Below are positions 1 through 8,923 of a stretch of DNA of 64,000 nt, piece by piece. The DNA is taken from the NCBI RefSeq assembly GCF_030819275.1, contig NZ_JAUTBL010000001.1, positions 62,001-126,000 on the forward strand, written 5' to 3'. Each line of letters begins with the position of its first letter. The stretch's first letter is position 1. The notes below the pieces were generated by a model, which did no database searches, was not told the origin of the DNA, and saw nothing but the letters and a program-made list of their open reading frames with translations. Position numbers and translations under genes: made by a program. Origin of the DNA: Agrobacterium larrymoorei. Lineage in GTDB: Bacteria > Pseudomonadota > Alphaproteobacteria > Rhizobiales > Rhizobiaceae.

Positions 1-305
1 CGGCCAATGAAGCGTCCACGCACCAGACCGAAGGATGCGACAAGGCCGATCAGCACCGATAAGACCGTGACCATCGCGGCAATTCGCAAACTTGTCCAGG
101 CCGCTTCCAGCCAGCGCGGGTCGGCAAAGAAATCTGCGTACCACTTCAGTGTCCAGCCGGGCGGTGGAAAAATCAGCCACTGCGACGAGCCGAAAGACAG
201 TGCCGCTATGAAGATAATCGGCAGAATGAGGAAGGCGGCCGTTAGAAGCGTGATGAAGAGCAGCAGCCATTTCCAGACGCCAAGGCTGTTATAATTCAAA
301 AGCAT
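1..305 (-). CDS. ABC transporter permease, PotC type (partial)
   Basis: This is the N-terminal 101 codons of an inner-membrane permease; the gene runs off the left edge. The ATG is at 305, one base after the stop of the preceding permease gene. A first membrane segment spans roughly residues 13-37, followed by the family-typical periplasmic stretch FPPPGWTLKWYADFF and a second membrane segment. The phrase 'PPPGW.L.WY' is characteristic of PotC/YdcV-type permeases of spermidine/putrescine-like transporters. With its neighbours it would form the membrane channel of a PotABCD-like importer. The substrate is inferred to be a small cationic or amine compound; nothing in the visible part proves it. 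Confidence 0.88.
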   Translation of the reverse strand, partial: MLLNYNSLGVWKWLLLFITLLTAAFLILPIIFIAALSFGSSQWLIFPPPGWTLKWYADFFADPRWLEAAWTSLRIAAMVTVLSVLIGLVASFGLVRGRFIG

Positions 306-306
306 G

Positions 307-1182
307 TCAGCGCTCCCCTGCCCCGGCGGCGCCGAAGAACTTCAACTGTATCGCATAGAGGGCCAGAGTAACGACCAGCAGCACGAAAGCCGCCGCCCCG
401 CCCATGCCCCAATTGACCAGCGATTGAACGAACTGGGCGATCAGTTCAGCGAGCATCATGTTCGCGGTTCCGCCGAGCAGCGCTGGCGTGACAAAGTAAC
501 CGAGCGACATGACGAAGACCATCAATGCACCAGCCATCATCCCAGGCGCCGCAAGCGGAATAAGAATGCGCGTCAGAGCCTGCCAACGGGTCGCGCCGCA
601 GAGGGCCGCTGCCTGAAGGATGGCTGGGTCGATCTTGCGGATGACACCATAGAGCGGAATGATGATAAAGGGCAGCATGATATAGGTCATGCCGATCGTC
701 ACGCCGGTGAGGTTGTTAACCAACGCAAGCGGCTTGTCGATGATGCCGAGATTGATCAATGTCTTGTTGACGACACCTGTTCTCTGCAACAGCACCATCC
801 AGGCATAGGTGCGCGCGAGAAGGTTGGTCCACATCGATAGCAGCAATATCGCGAAGATGATCGACGCCAGACGCGAGGGCATAATAGCCAACGCCCAGGC
901 GACCGGAAAGCCGATAACCAGAGACACCACCGTCACCAGTGCCGAGACTGCAAAGGTGTTGAAGAATATCTTCAGATAGGTCGAACTACCGAGAAGGGCC
1001 GCATAATTTCCAAGACCGAAAACCGGTTCTGTAACGCTTCTGCTCAGAAGAATGACAACCGGGACGACGAAGAACAGAACAATCAGAAGCAACGCCGGCA
1101 GGGTGGCCACAAAGTTGCCGGGGCGGAAAGGCAGCCTGGAGCGCGCTTTCGGGCTGACTGCATCATTGGTGAGTGAAACCAT
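307..1182 (-). CDS. ABC transporter permease, PotB type
   Basis: A 291-residue inner-membrane permease of the binding-protein-dependent transport family. The first transmembrane helix is at about residues 26-48, after a cytoplasmic tail. The EAA-like loop lies near residues 190-215 (AAALCGATRWQALTRILIPL), where the ATPase would dock. Length and order are typical of PotB/YdcU. It is downstream of the frameshifted binding-protein gene and one base upstream of the PotC-type gene, so the three form one transcription unit. The ATPase must lie beyond the left edge or elsewhere. The transported compound cannot be read from the sequence; context suggests an N-methylated or amine substrate. Confidence 0.93.
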   Translation of the reverse strand: MVSLTNDAVSPKARSRLPFRPGNFVATLPALLLIVLFFVVPVVILLSRSVTEPVFGLGNYAALLGSSTYLKIFFNTFAVSALVTVVSLVIGFPVAWALAIMPSRLASIIFAILLLSMWTNLLARTYAWMVLLQRTGVVNKTLINLGIIDKPLALVNNLTGVTIGMTYIMLPFIIIPLYGVIRKIDPAILQAAALCGATRWQALTRILIPLAAPGMMAGALMVFVMSLGYFVTPALLGGTANMMLAELIAQFVQSLVNWGMGGAAAFVLLVVTLALYAIQLKFFGAAGAGER

Positions 1183-1256
1183 GTCCGAACCTCCCGGAAC
1201 TAGAAAAACGGCGCGGACGCCAAAAGCGCCCGCGTCACTGCTTCATTCGGCTTGGT

Positions 1257-2271
1257 TCACTTCGCCTGCCAGGCGTACCAGCGCTCGCCGATCTCATCGC
1301 GATGCTGCGCCCAGTAACCCATGTCGGCATTGACCTGGCTTGCGGTCTGCTGGTCCGGCAAAGTCTTGGCAACCGCCGGGTCCATGAGCTTGGCGGATGC
1401 GATATTGATCGGCGCATAGCCCGTTGCCGTCGCCATGTCCGCCTGCGGCTGCGCCGAGGTGGCGAATGCGATGAACTTCATCGCCGCATCCTTGTTTTTC
1501 GTTCCTTTTGGAACAACGAGCGAGTCCGCTGCGGTAATATTCTGCTCCCAGGACGTCTCGACCTTCACACCGCTTTTCTCAAGTGCGGTCATGCGGCCAT
1601 TCCAGACACTCCCGAAAGGTGCTTCCGCAGACGCGATCAACTGCTGCGACTGCGCACCGCCCGACCACCAGACGATGTCGGACTTGATGGTGTCTAGCTT
1701 CTTGAACGCGCGGTCGAGATCGAGCGGGTAGAGCTTGTCGGCGGGCACGCCATCGGCCAGAAGTGCAGCCTCGATGACGCCGGGAGCGGACCATTTGTAG
1801 AAGGTACGCTTGCCCGGAAACTTCGTCGTATCGAAGAGATCGGCCCAGCTTTTTGGGCAGGCTTCAACCGCATCGACATTGCAACCGATGACGAAGGAAT
1901 AATAGAAGCTGCCGACGGAGTAATCGGTGACGAAGCGGGGATCGAGCTTCGATTTGTCTATGACGCTGAAGTCTAGCTTTTCCAGTAGGCCTTTCGGTCC
2001 GGGTGGCCTGTGCCGCATAGTCACTCTCTACGTCCACCACGTCCCAAGTGACGCTATTCGCTTCGACCATGGCTTTCAGCTTGCCATAATCGGTGGGGCC
2101 ATCCTGCACCACATTGATGCCGGTCGACGCCGTAAATTTATCGGCCCATGCCGCCTTCTGGGCGTCCTGCGTGGTGCCACCCCAGCTGGAGAACACCAGA
2201 TCTTCCGCCTTGGCGGACGTTCCAAGGGCAAAAATAACTGCGCATGTCGTCAATACCAGTTTCGATTTCAT
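1257..2271 (-). pseudogene. ABC transporter substrate-binding protein (PotD type), frameshifted
   Basis: Two overlapping reading frames together make one periplasmic binding protein of about 337 residues. The first starts at 2271 with a clear signal peptide (residues 1-22, cleavage after AKA) and reads to ...DVVDVESDYAAQAT. The rest, from GLLEKLDFSVIDKSKLDP to the stop at 1257, lies in another frame. The change falls near 1990-2010 and needs one extra base or two missing bases. The coding-strand CCC (2001-2003) is the most economical place. Domain order matches the PotD/extracellular solute-binding family 1 fold. Downstream are its two permeases. It may be a true inactivation or a sequencing error; the second half shows no further decay, which favours a recent or artefactual change. 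Confidence 0.85.
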
Positions 2272-2329
2272 GTTCCCTTACTCCGCTTTTGAGCTTGTTA
2301 TTGGTATGCGTATCGTGATCGGCCGCGCC

Positions 2330-2644
2330 TCACTTCAAGGGCGAAAATGCGGCCGGTTTCATGATCTTGTTTTCAGCGACTTCGATGAGATCGCGGATTT
2401 TTGGCAGGAAGGCGAGCCAACGCGGATCGGCCATCAGCCGTGCGCGGCGCGCTTCGCGGTCGTCCAGACTGGAAAAGGCCCAGATATGGACGATCTCGTT
2501 GATCGGCCCGATTTCGGAGAAAAAGTATCCGATAAGTTCGCCAAGATGACTTTTCTGGATCTCGATACCCTCGTCTTCCACGACTTTGAGGTAGGCCGGA
2601 ATTGCTCCGTTCTTCAGCCGGTAGGTGCGGATTTCGTAGAACAT
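2330..2644 (-). CDS. NIPSNAP family protein
   Basis: A 104-residue protein with the compact ferredoxin-like NIPSNAP fold. It opens with MFYEIRTYRLKNG and has the typical 'IGYFFSEIGPINEIVHIWAFSSLDDRE' region, broken here only by its length, at residues 38-64. NIPSNAP proteins are small dimeric alpha/beta-barrel proteins that often accompany oxygenases and hydrolases in bacterial catabolic operons; a specific reaction is not established. It is the last gene of the monooxygenase operon, 4 bases after the aldehyde dehydrogenase stop. It could be an accessory isomerase or a product-handling protein; that role is inference. Confidence 0.85.
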   Translation of the reverse strand: MFYEIRTYRLKNGAIPAYLKVVEDEGIEIQKSHLGELIGYFFSEIGPINEIVHIWAFSSLDDREARRARLMADPRWLAFLPKIRDLIEVAENKIMKPAAFSPLK

Positions 2645-2648
2645 CGGC

Positions 2649-4115
2649 TTACCTCATCACGAATGGATCGGGGATAGGATCGTCGGACGTTCTCAGCCAC
2701 ACGGTTTTGGTGCGCGTATAATCAAGTGCAGCGGCAAGACCTCCTTCTCGGCCATCGCCGGAAAGGCCAAAGCCACCGAAGGGCGCGATCGGCGACACCG
2801 CCCGATAGGTATTGACCCAGACGATTCCGGCACGGATCGCCTTCATCAACCTGTGGGCGCGTGTCAGGTTCTGCGTGAAGACGCCGGACGCCAGGCCATA
2901 GACGGTGTCATTGGCAAGCAAGACCGCTTCTGCCTCCGTATCGAACGACATCACAGACAGTACAGGGCCAAAGAATTCTCTTTCCATGGAGGGCGAGCGG
3001 ATGCCGTCACAATCCAGAATGGTCGGGCGGTAAAAGTAGCCATCCCCATCGATCGCCTCACCGCCGGTCACCACCTTCGCGCCCGCCTCAACAGACACCG
3101 AGACCAGCGAGACGATGTGTTTCCTCTGCCGCTCCGTTGCGAGCGGGCCGACTTCGGTGGCCATGTCCAGCGGTGAGCCGATGCGGATCGCCTCTGCCTT
3201 TGCCTTCAGGATATCGAGGAAACGATCCTTAATGCTGCGCTCGACGATCAGCCGGGAGCCCGCAACGCAGCTCTGGCCGGTGGCGGCAAAAATTCCTGCG
3301 ACCTGCGCATTGGCGGCGCTTTCCAAATCAGCATCAGCAAAGACGAGGATAGGCGATTTGCCGCCGAGTTCCAGCGATGTGGACGCGAGGTTTTCCGCCG
3401 AATTGCGCACGATATGGCGCGCGGTTTCCGGTCCGCCGGTAAAGGCGATATGCGCCACCTTCGGATGCGTCGTCAGCGCGGTGCCGCAAGAGGCGCCGAA
3501 GCCGGTGACGATGTTGACAACGCCTGGGGGGAAACCCGCCTCATGCACCAGCCGTGCAAATTCCAGAAGCGGTGCAGGTCCGTCTTCCGATGCCTTAATG
3601 ACGATGGTGCAACCCGCCGCAAGCGCCGGACCGATCTTGACCGCCGCAAGAAACAGCTGGCTGTTCCATGGCACGATTGCCGCCACGACCCCCACGGGCT
3701 CGCGCCTCAGCCAGACATCCATATCCGGTTTGTCGATCGGCAGATAGGCGCCTTCAATCTTGTCGGCAAGCCCGGCATAATAACGGTAATATTCCGCGAC
3801 ATATGCGATCTGCGCCGAGGTCTCTCGAATGATCTTGCCAGTGTCGCGCGTTTCGAGTTCGGCCAGCGTCTTCGCATTCTCGGCCACCAGATCGGCAAGC
3901 CGATACAAAAGCTTGCCGCGTTGCGTCGGGGTGAGTTTAGACCACACAGCGTCATCATAGAGCGCCCGGTGCGCAGCGTCGACTGCGCGTCCGACATCCG
4001 CCTCCCGGCTTTCCGGCATCTGCGCCCATCCGGCGCCAGTAGCGGGATCGACGCTTGCAAACTGTCCTTCGCCATCTTCGAACCGTCCGTCGATGTAACA
4101 TTGGAAACGTTGCAT
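2649..4115 (-). CDS. NAD(P)-dependent aldehyde dehydrogenase
   Basis: An aldehyde dehydrogenase of 488 residues from the ATG at 4115; a longer in-frame start at 4145 would overlap the upstream gene. The oxyanion Asn is in PWN (residue 151), the general base Glu249 in LELGGKSP, and the catalytic Cys283 in GQSCVAG. The NAD site reads FTGGPE instead of the common FTGSTE. It lies 4 bases after the luciferase-like monooxygenase gene and is co-transcribed with it. In the trigonelline pathway of Acinetobacter baylyi, one aldehyde dehydrogenase oxidises the ring-opened hydroxybutyrolactone and another oxidises succinate semialdehyde. This enzyme could serve either step. The family is certain; the substrate is inferred. 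Confidence 0.95.
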   Translation of the reverse strand: MQRFQCYIDGRFEDGEGQFASVDPATGAGWAQMPESREADVGRAVDAAHRALYDDAVWSKLTPTQRGKLLYRLADLVAENAKTLAELETRDTGKIIRETSAQIAYVAEYYRYYAGLADKIEGAYLPIDKPDMDVWLRREPVGVVAAIVPWNSQLFLAAVKIGPALAAGCTIVIKASEDGPAPLLEFARLVHEAGFPPGVVNIVTGFGASCGTALTTHPKVAHIAFTGGPETARHIVRNSAENLASTSLELGGKSPILVFADADLESAANAQVAGIFAATGQSCVAGSRLIVERSIKDRFLDILKAKAEAIRIGSPLDMATEVGPLATERQRKHIVSLVSVSVEAGAKVVTGGEAIDGDGYFYRPTILDCDGIRSPSMEREFFGPVLSVMSFDTEAEAVLLANDTVYGLASGVFTQNLTRAHRLMKAIRAGIVWVNTYRAVSPIAPFGGFGLSGDGREGGLAAALDYTRTKTVWLRTSDDPIPDPFVMR

Positions 4116-4119
4116 CCGC

Positions 4120-5160
4120 TTACTCCTTGAAGGCTGGCATGACATCGGAAAGGAATCGTTCGAGGGATGCCTTTTTCCGCTCGAAGCTCATGCCGGTATC
4201 GATCCAGAACGAATATTCGTCATAGCCCATCGCCTCATAGGTCTTGATCCGGGCGATCACATCATCCGGATTGCCGATAACGTTGTTCGTGCGCATCACC
4301 TCGGCAGACAACATGGCGTTGCTCGCTATGTCTTCCGCTGGGATGCGCTCGATGAGGCCCTGGTGAACGGGCTTTTCGTTTTTGAACCAGGCGAAGAAGT
4401 AGTTGTAGTAGACACTCATCTCATGCGCGGCTCGCGCGATATCTGCCTCATCGGAGCCGACATAGGTATGGCGAAGCAGCATGATTTTCGGGCGTGGCTT
4501 TTCCGGGCTCTTGGCACAGGCGTCGTTGAAGCGGCCCATCAGGGTTTCGACCTCATCATCGCCCTGCCAAAGCGGGGTGACCTGCACATTGCAGTCGTTG
4601 GCAACGGCAAATTCATGGGAGTTTGGATCACGCGCCGCTACCCAGATCGGCGGGAACGGCTGCTGTAAGGGTTTGGGAGCCGATGTTGTAGCCGGGAATT
4701 TGTAGAACTCCCCATCATGGGCGTAGTCACCGGCCCATACGCCTTTAACCGCTGGGATGAGCTCACGCATACGCTGCCCCGCACCCCAGGCATCGAGGCC
4801 AGGAAGCAGTCGCTCATATTCAAAGGAATAGGCGCCGCGGGCAATGCCGATGTCGAGGCGACCGTCGCAGATGAGATCGGTCATCGCGGCTTCGCCGGCA
4901 AGCTTGATCGGATGCCAGAAGGGCGCGATCACCGTGCCGGTTCCCAGACGCGCGGTCTTGGTCCGGCGGGCGAGATCGGCAATCGTCACGAAGGGGTTGG
5001 GCGCAATGGTGAAATCCATGCCGTGATGCTCACCGGTCCAGATAGTATGCATCCCACCCCTGTCGGCGATCTCACAGAGCTGGACGAATTCCTCATAAAG
5101 GGTCTTGTGGTCCTGGGAGGCGTCGAGCCTTTCCATATGAACGAACAGCGAGAATTTCAT
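4120..5160 (-). CDS. LLM-class flavin-dependent monooxygenase (candidate trigonelline-type ring-opening oxygenase)
   Basis: A 346-residue bacterial-luciferase-like oxygenase with a TIM-barrel fold. It starts MKFSLFVHMERLD and has TIWTGEHHGMDF at residues 40-51, GTGTVIAPFWHP in the middle, and a C-terminal GNPDDVIARIK that is usual for the family. Enzymes of this class use FMNH2 supplied by a separate reductase. The reductase gene is directly upstream and overlaps it by ATGA, so this is a two-component system. With the hydrolase and aldehyde dehydrogenase alongside, the set matches the genes that split the C5-C6 bond of N-methylnicotinate. Alternative substrates, such as another pyridinium or N-heterocycle, cannot be excluded. 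Confidence 0.92.
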   Translation of the reverse strand: MKFSLFVHMERLDASQDHKTLYEEFVQLCEIADRGGMHTIWTGEHHGMDFTIAPNPFVTIADLARRTKTARLGTGTVIAPFWHPIKLAGEAAMTDLICDGRLDIGIARGAYSFEYERLLPGLDAWGAGQRMRELIPAVKGVWAGDYAHDGEFYKFPATTSAPKPLQQPFPPIWVAARDPNSHEFAVANDCNVQVTPLWQGDDEVETLMGRFNDACAKSPEKPRPKIMLLRHTYVGSDEADIARAAHEMSVYYNYFFAWFKNEKPVHQGLIERIPAEDIASNAMLSAEVMRTNNVIGNPDDVIARIKTYEAMGYDEYSFWIDTGMSFERKKASLERFLSDVMPAFKE

Positions 5161-6095
5161 GGACGGGCACCCTTGATCGAAACGGGATGAACCTTGCCTG
5201 CGGTTTCATTGCCGACATAAAGGCCGAAATTGCCGATGGAGCTTTCCAGTGCGAAGCGGTGGACGATGTCCGCAGTCGCACCGGATTCGAATATTGCCGA
5301 GGTCAGCGTGTCAGGCTCGAAGAAGCGCCCTTCGCGTGGGGCTCCATCGCCTTCAGCTAGAGCATGATAGACGATGTGCTGCCGGCCATCGGCTTTGTCT
5401 TCGTAAACCGAATAAAGAAAGCCAGTCCTGATCGATAAACCTGTGAGTTCCTCAAGCCGGTCGGTTAGCGCCGCCACCGGATCCCCACCGGCAACCACGC
5501 AAGCTGGAAGCGAAAGCCGATCTTCGCCCAGGAGATAAATCTCGCCATGCCGCTCCAGAACCGCCCCGACGGCGACCTCGCCCTCAGCCGCGGCAGACAC
5601 GGCTTTCGCGGCCAGCATGGGGGTGAAGTAACCCCCGCGAGCATAGCCGAGGCCATTTCGCCCGCTGTTGTCGAAAGCCGAAATGCGGCCGAGCAAGATC
5701 ACATGATCGCCCGCATCGATCACCTCCTGCATCGAACACTCGAACCAGGCCGAAACTTCGGTGAAGATCGGCGACCCATTCGGCGCGGCCTGCCAAGCCG
5801 CAGCGGCGAAGCGATCTTCAACCGGACGAGCGAAGGTGTTGGAGAGGTCCTTCTGGCCTTCGGAAAGAATGTTGACGGCAAAGGTCTTCGCCGCCGTCAT
5901 CGTGGCGAAGTTGCGCGACGTGCGCGCAAGGCAGATCAGAAGCAGCGGCGGATCGAGCGAAACGGAGGTGAAGGAGTTTGCGGTAAAGCCAATCGGCTTA
6001 CCGGCATCGTCCCGTGTCGTGACAATTGTGACCCCTGTTACAAAGGCGCCGAAAGCGTCGCGCAGGGCGCGTGGGTCAAGTGTTGGAACGGTCAT
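5157..6095 (-). CDS. Flavin reductase with degenerate Nudix-like C-terminal domain
   Basis: A 312-residue protein from the ATG at 6095, which overlaps the hydrolase stop as ATGA; an earlier in-frame start at 6122 would intrude further into that gene. Residues 1-165 form a flavin reductase domain: FVTGVTIVTTRD at 18-29, GFTANSFTSVSLDPPL at 36-51, and a terminal GYARGGYF. It would supply reduced FMN to the adjacent monooxygenase. Residues about 173-312 look like a Nudix fold, but the box at 203-220 reads GGDPVAALTDRLEELTGL and lacks the usual REx2EE glutamates. That part is therefore probably regulatory or structural. Two-domain reductases of this size are longer than the usual 160-190-residue family members. 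Confidence 0.9.
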   Translation of the reverse strand: MTVPTLDPRALRDAFGAFVTGVTIVTTRDDAGKPIGFTANSFTSVSLDPPLLLICLARTSRNFATMTAAKTFAVNILSEGQKDLSNTFARPVEDRFAAAAWQAAPNGSPIFTEVSAWFECSMQEVIDAGDHVILLGRISAFDNSGRNGLGYARGGYFTPMLAAKAVSAAAEGEVAVGAVLERHGEIYLLGEDRLSLPACVVAGGDPVAALTDRLEELTGLSIRTGFLYSVYEDKADGRQHIVYHALAEGDGAPREGRFFEPDTLTSAIFESGATADIVHRFALESSIGNFGLYVGNETAGKVHPVSIKGARP

Positions 6096-6937
6096 TTCGC
6101 CTCCTCCTCGATAGCGAGCCATTCGGCCATCAATGCGTTCACAGTCTCCGGCGCGGTGAGGTTGACCATATGGCGATGGGTGTCCACGATGCGCGCGTAA
6201 CCCCGTGGCGTAATCGCCGCCATCTGCTCCGCCATCAGCGGCGTCGAATTGGGATCGTCAGAGCCAGTGAGAAAAAGCGCGGGACATGCGACGGACGGCC
6301 AGCAACCCGCATAGGTCTCGTCTCCACCAGCAAAGGCATTGTAAGCGACCGCGTAGCCTTCGGGGTCGACCATATCCAGCCAGTTGCGTGTCAGTTCCCG
6401 CGCATGGATGCTCTTCGGGTCATTGCCGAACCAGCGCAAAAGTGGGCCTTGCTTGTCCACGCCGTTTGTCCGGATCGAGGCAGCACGCGCCAGAACGGAA
6501 GCCTTTGCCGCTGGATCGCGGCGATAGACACCATTCAGATAAGCCACCCGCATGACCCGGTCCCCGAAGGTTGCCGCGGCACCGCCAGAGATCAGAGCGC
6601 CCATGGAATGGCCCGCGACGTTGGCGCGCATAATCTTCAGGTCGTCCAGAAAGCGTCCGAACCAGCTGACGAACTCTTGGAGCGTGCTTCCCTCGGGAAG
6701 GCGCCCGCTGCCACCATGCCCCGGCATATCGACGGCGATCACGTGATGGCTCCGGGAGAGCGCCTCGATTTGTGGTTGCCAGGCTTCGAGACGCATTCCA
6801 ACGCCATGAATGAGGATGAGGTCTTCGCCCTCCCCCGCTTCGAAGTAGGCAGCGCCGCCCGCGGTCGTCTTCCGTGGCAACGTCGGTGCCGTTGCCTTGT
6901 CAACATGGACTGCGGGTGAACTGAGAGCGTCCTGCAT
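6092..6937 (-). CDS. Alpha/beta hydrolase (candidate enamide/formamide hydrolase)
   Basis: An alpha/beta-hydrolase-fold protein of 281 residues, counted from the ATG at 6937 with GAGGG upstream; a TTG at 6952 is the alternative start. The oxyanion region is LILIHGVG, the nucleophile elbow is GHSMG, the acid is probably in TGSDDPNS, and the catalytic His is in DTHRHMVN near the C terminus. It is encoded between the PF06684 protein and the flavin reductase. In trigonelline degradation a hydrolase splits the N-methylformamido-methylene succinate into CO2, methylamine, formate and succinate semialdehyde, and a related hydrolase acts in vitamin B6 breakdown. This gene is a good candidate for that step, by context only. 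Confidence 0.9.
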   Translation of the reverse strand: MQDALSSPAVHVDKATAPTLPRKTTAGGAAYFEAGEGEDLILIHGVGMRLEAWQPQIEALSRSHHVIAVDMPGHGGSGRLPEGSTLQEFVSWFGRFLDDLKIMRANVAGHSMGALISGGAAATFGDRVMRVAYLNGVYRRDPAAKASVLARAASIRTNGVDKQGPLLRWFGNDPKSIHARELTRNWLDMVDPEGYAVAYNAFAGGDETYAGCWPSVACPALFLTGSDDPNSTPLMAEQMAAITPRGYARIVDTHRHMVNLTAPETVNALMAEWLAIEEEAK

Positions 6938-6948
6938 CAGTGCGGCCC

Positions 6949-7551
6949 TCAAACGCCGGCCGGATTGGCAACGTCCTGGCCGAGATCTTTCAAATCCTGA
7001 TAGCGATCTCCAATACGATGGTGAGGCCGGCCACCAACGGACGCGCCGAGCGCAACGATGATCTCATCAGCTGCCGGAGCATCGGGAATTGAGGTCTGGA
7101 TTGTCAGATAATGGGAGCGGCGGCCTTCGTCATTCTTGTCCATCAGTGGGATCATGATCGGCGCATTGCCGGGGCCGCGCGTGTTGGAGAAGGCGAGATA
7201 GGACTTGGCACCGACGGCCTGACGGTAATGATTACCGAAACGCAAGGTATGGATCAGTGCCGATGCATGTTCAATCTCGCCTTCGAGACCGACGACCGCA
7301 GCCTTCCCATAGCCTTCGACCGCATCTCCCGAGCCAACGGCATCAAGGATCATCTTGGTCAGCAATTCGCCAAGCACTGGCGCAGCCGCGTGGATTTCCG
7401 GCTTCAGATCATCAACGAAGCCCTTTCCTGCCCAGGGATTTTTCACCACGGCCAGTGCGGCAAACAGCTTTAACGGCGTTGCAGCCGCCTTGCCTCCCTC
7501 TATCAACGTCGTTTCGACCTGCAACAATGTCTTGCGGATCTGGATGGACAT
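6949..7551 (-). CDS. PF06684 'amino acid synthesis' family protein
   Basis: A 200-residue protein of the family called amino acid synthesis protein (PF06684). It has the typical opening MSIQIRKTLLQVETTLIEGG and the motifs KNPWAGKGFVDDL (residues 37-49), GYGKAAVVGLEGEIEH (79-94) and ALGASVGGRPHHRIGDRYQD near the C terminus. Members form hexamer-like assemblies and their activity is poorly defined despite the name. It is the first gene of the operon that runs to the NIPSNAP gene, and its promoter carries a GntR-type operator. The trigonelline pathway of A. baylyi also needs a conserved hypothetical protein; whether it is this family I cannot confirm. Confidence 0.87.
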   Translation of the reverse strand: MSIQIRKTLLQVETTLIEGGKAAATPLKLFAALAVVKNPWAGKGFVDDLKPEIHAAAPVLGELLTKMILDAVGSGDAVEGYGKAAVVGLEGEIEHASALIHTLRFGNHYRQAVGAKSYLAFSNTRGPGNAPIMIPLMDKNDEGRRSHYLTIQTSIPDAPAADEIIVALGASVGGRPHHRIGDRYQDLKDLGQDVANPAGV

Positions 7552-7578
7552 GGGTGCTCTCTCCGTCGTTATGATGTC

Positions 7579-7594
7579 TTATGGTATGCCATAA
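7579..7594 (-). promoter_or_regulatory. GntR-type operator, site 1 (monooxygenase operon promoter)
   Basis: On the minus strand this reads TTATGGCATACCATAA, an inverted repeat with ATGG/CCAT arms. It lies 8 bases after a TTGACA -35 element (7608-7603), so it covers the -10 region, and it ends 27 bases before the start codon at 7551. It matches site 2 at 15 of 16 positions and site 3 at 13 of 16. Overlap with the -10 region suggests repression. The assignment to the GntR protein encoded at 11488-12186 is inference from location and symmetry. Confidence 0.8.
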
Positions 7595-7667
7595 TATTAT
7601 GCTGTCAAGAACTGGATGCACGCCAAAGAAAATTTAAAATAAATCTATTTTTCCAATAACTTAAACC

Positions 7668-8846
7668 CTATACCGCCTCCAATCGTCCGTCATAGGCGAG
7701 TTCATAGAGACGAGTCATTTCCGCCTCATTCGGAATGCGCGGATTGTTTCCAGGCGTTCCTGAGGCAAGCCCCTGTCGCACCATTTCCGGCAGGAGGCCG
7801 AGATACCGGCTCCTCTCGATCCCGAATTCTTCCGGGGTGGGCACCTTCAGTCTTTTGTTGAGGCCGATGAACGCCTCCACCAGCTTAGCTCCGGCAACAG
7901 GGTCGCTATCGTCTGACGTGGCGCACCCTAGCGCGCGAGCCGCCGCCGCATAGCGCGGCAAGGCGGCATTCAAGGAAAACTGCGTCACCAGCGGCAGCAC
8001 CATGGCATTCGACATGCCGTGAGGCACGTGAAAAAAGGCGCCAATCGGTCGGCTCAAACCATGGATCAGGGCTGTAGAGGTATTGGAAACCGCAAGTCCA
8101 GCATGGGTGGCACCGAGCATCATTGCTTCGCGTGCCGTCCGGTCGTTTGGATCGTTCGCGACCCGCTCCAGATGAGCGCCGATGAGCTTCAACGCGGACA
8201 GCGCCAGTGCCTCGGCGTGGGTATTGCCATTCCGGTTGACCAGTGCCTCCAGCGCATGAGTCAGCGCATCAATGCCGGTATCCACCGTGACGCGATAGGG
8301 ACAAGTCAGTGTCAGCTCATAATCGATGATGGCCGCGACCGGCAAAGCCGCAGTGCCGAGGATCAACATTTTTTCGCTGGCGCCCGTATCGGTTACCACC
8401 GCAGCACGCGTAACCTCGGAGCCGGTTCCCGCAGTCGTCGGGATGGCGACGACTGGCATTACCGTGAAATCGACGATGCGCGGTACCTTCAGCGCTCGCA
8501 GCTCCTCACCACTTGTAGCAACGATTGCGCCCGCCTTGGCAGTATCGATAGCACTGCCCCCACCAAGCGCGACCAAGCCATCATGGCTTCCATCTGAAAT
8601 CCGATCCACCAAGGACTGGATGGTGATGTCTGTAGGATCTTCCACCACGTCGGAGAAAATCGCGGCGTCGACATCCTCATCGGCAAGAGCCTGCAAGAGG
8701 GCATCAGCATGGCCGAACTTCCGCATGACTGGATCACAGACAAGCAGTGGACGGCGAACACCGAGCGATTTGACAATGCCCGGCAATCGAAATCGACTTC
8801 CGCCACCGATCAGCAGTTCGCGCGGCATCAGGACACGGTTTATCAT
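7668..8846 (-). CDS. Iron-containing alcohol dehydrogenase
   Basis: A 392-residue group III (Fe-dependent) alcohol dehydrogenase. The cofactor motif is GGGSAIDTAKA (about residues 94-104). Metal ligands are in the DALTHALEA segment, the ALIHGLSRP segment and the following FFHVPHG segment. Substrates of this family include 4-hydroxybutyrate, 1,3-propanediol, lactaldehyde and maleylacetate. It is the last gene behind the polar amino acid-type transporter, 77 bases after the ATPase gene, and is read toward the monooxygenase operon promoter. It could reduce succinate semialdehyde or oxidise a hydroxyl intermediate; which one is not visible. Maleylacetate reductase is a possible alternative, but no ring-cleavage dioxygenase is nearby. 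Confidence 0.92.
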   Translation of the reverse strand: MINRVLMPRELLIGGGSRFRLPGIVKSLGVRRPLLVCDPVMRKFGHADALLQALADEDVDAAIFSDVVEDPTDITIQSLVDRISDGSHDGLVALGGGSAIDTAKAGAIVATSGEELRALKVPRIVDFTVMPVVAIPTTAGTGSEVTRAAVVTDTGASEKMLILGTAALPVAAIIDYELTLTCPYRVTVDTGIDALTHALEALVNRNGNTHAEALALSALKLIGAHLERVANDPNDRTAREAMMLGATHAGLAVSNTSTALIHGLSRPIGAFFHVPHGMSNAMVLPLVTQFSLNAALPRYAAAARALGCATSDDSDPVAGAKLVEAFIGLNKRLKVPTPEEFGIERSRYLGLLPEMVRQGLASGTPGNNPRIPNEAEMTRLYELAYDGRLEAV

Positions 8847-8923
8847 TGTAGTCTCCGTCGCTCTAAGAAAATTTGAATTCCATCTGCAACGCAGGCCTCA
8901 GATGCGCATCAACCGCAGCGACC

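Noticed and set aside
7668..8846. Maleylacetate reductase of a chloroaromatic or resorcinol pathway
   Set aside because: No hydroxyquinol dioxygenase or other ring-cleavage dioxygenase is nearby; the general Fe-alcohol dehydrogenase family is all the sequence supports.
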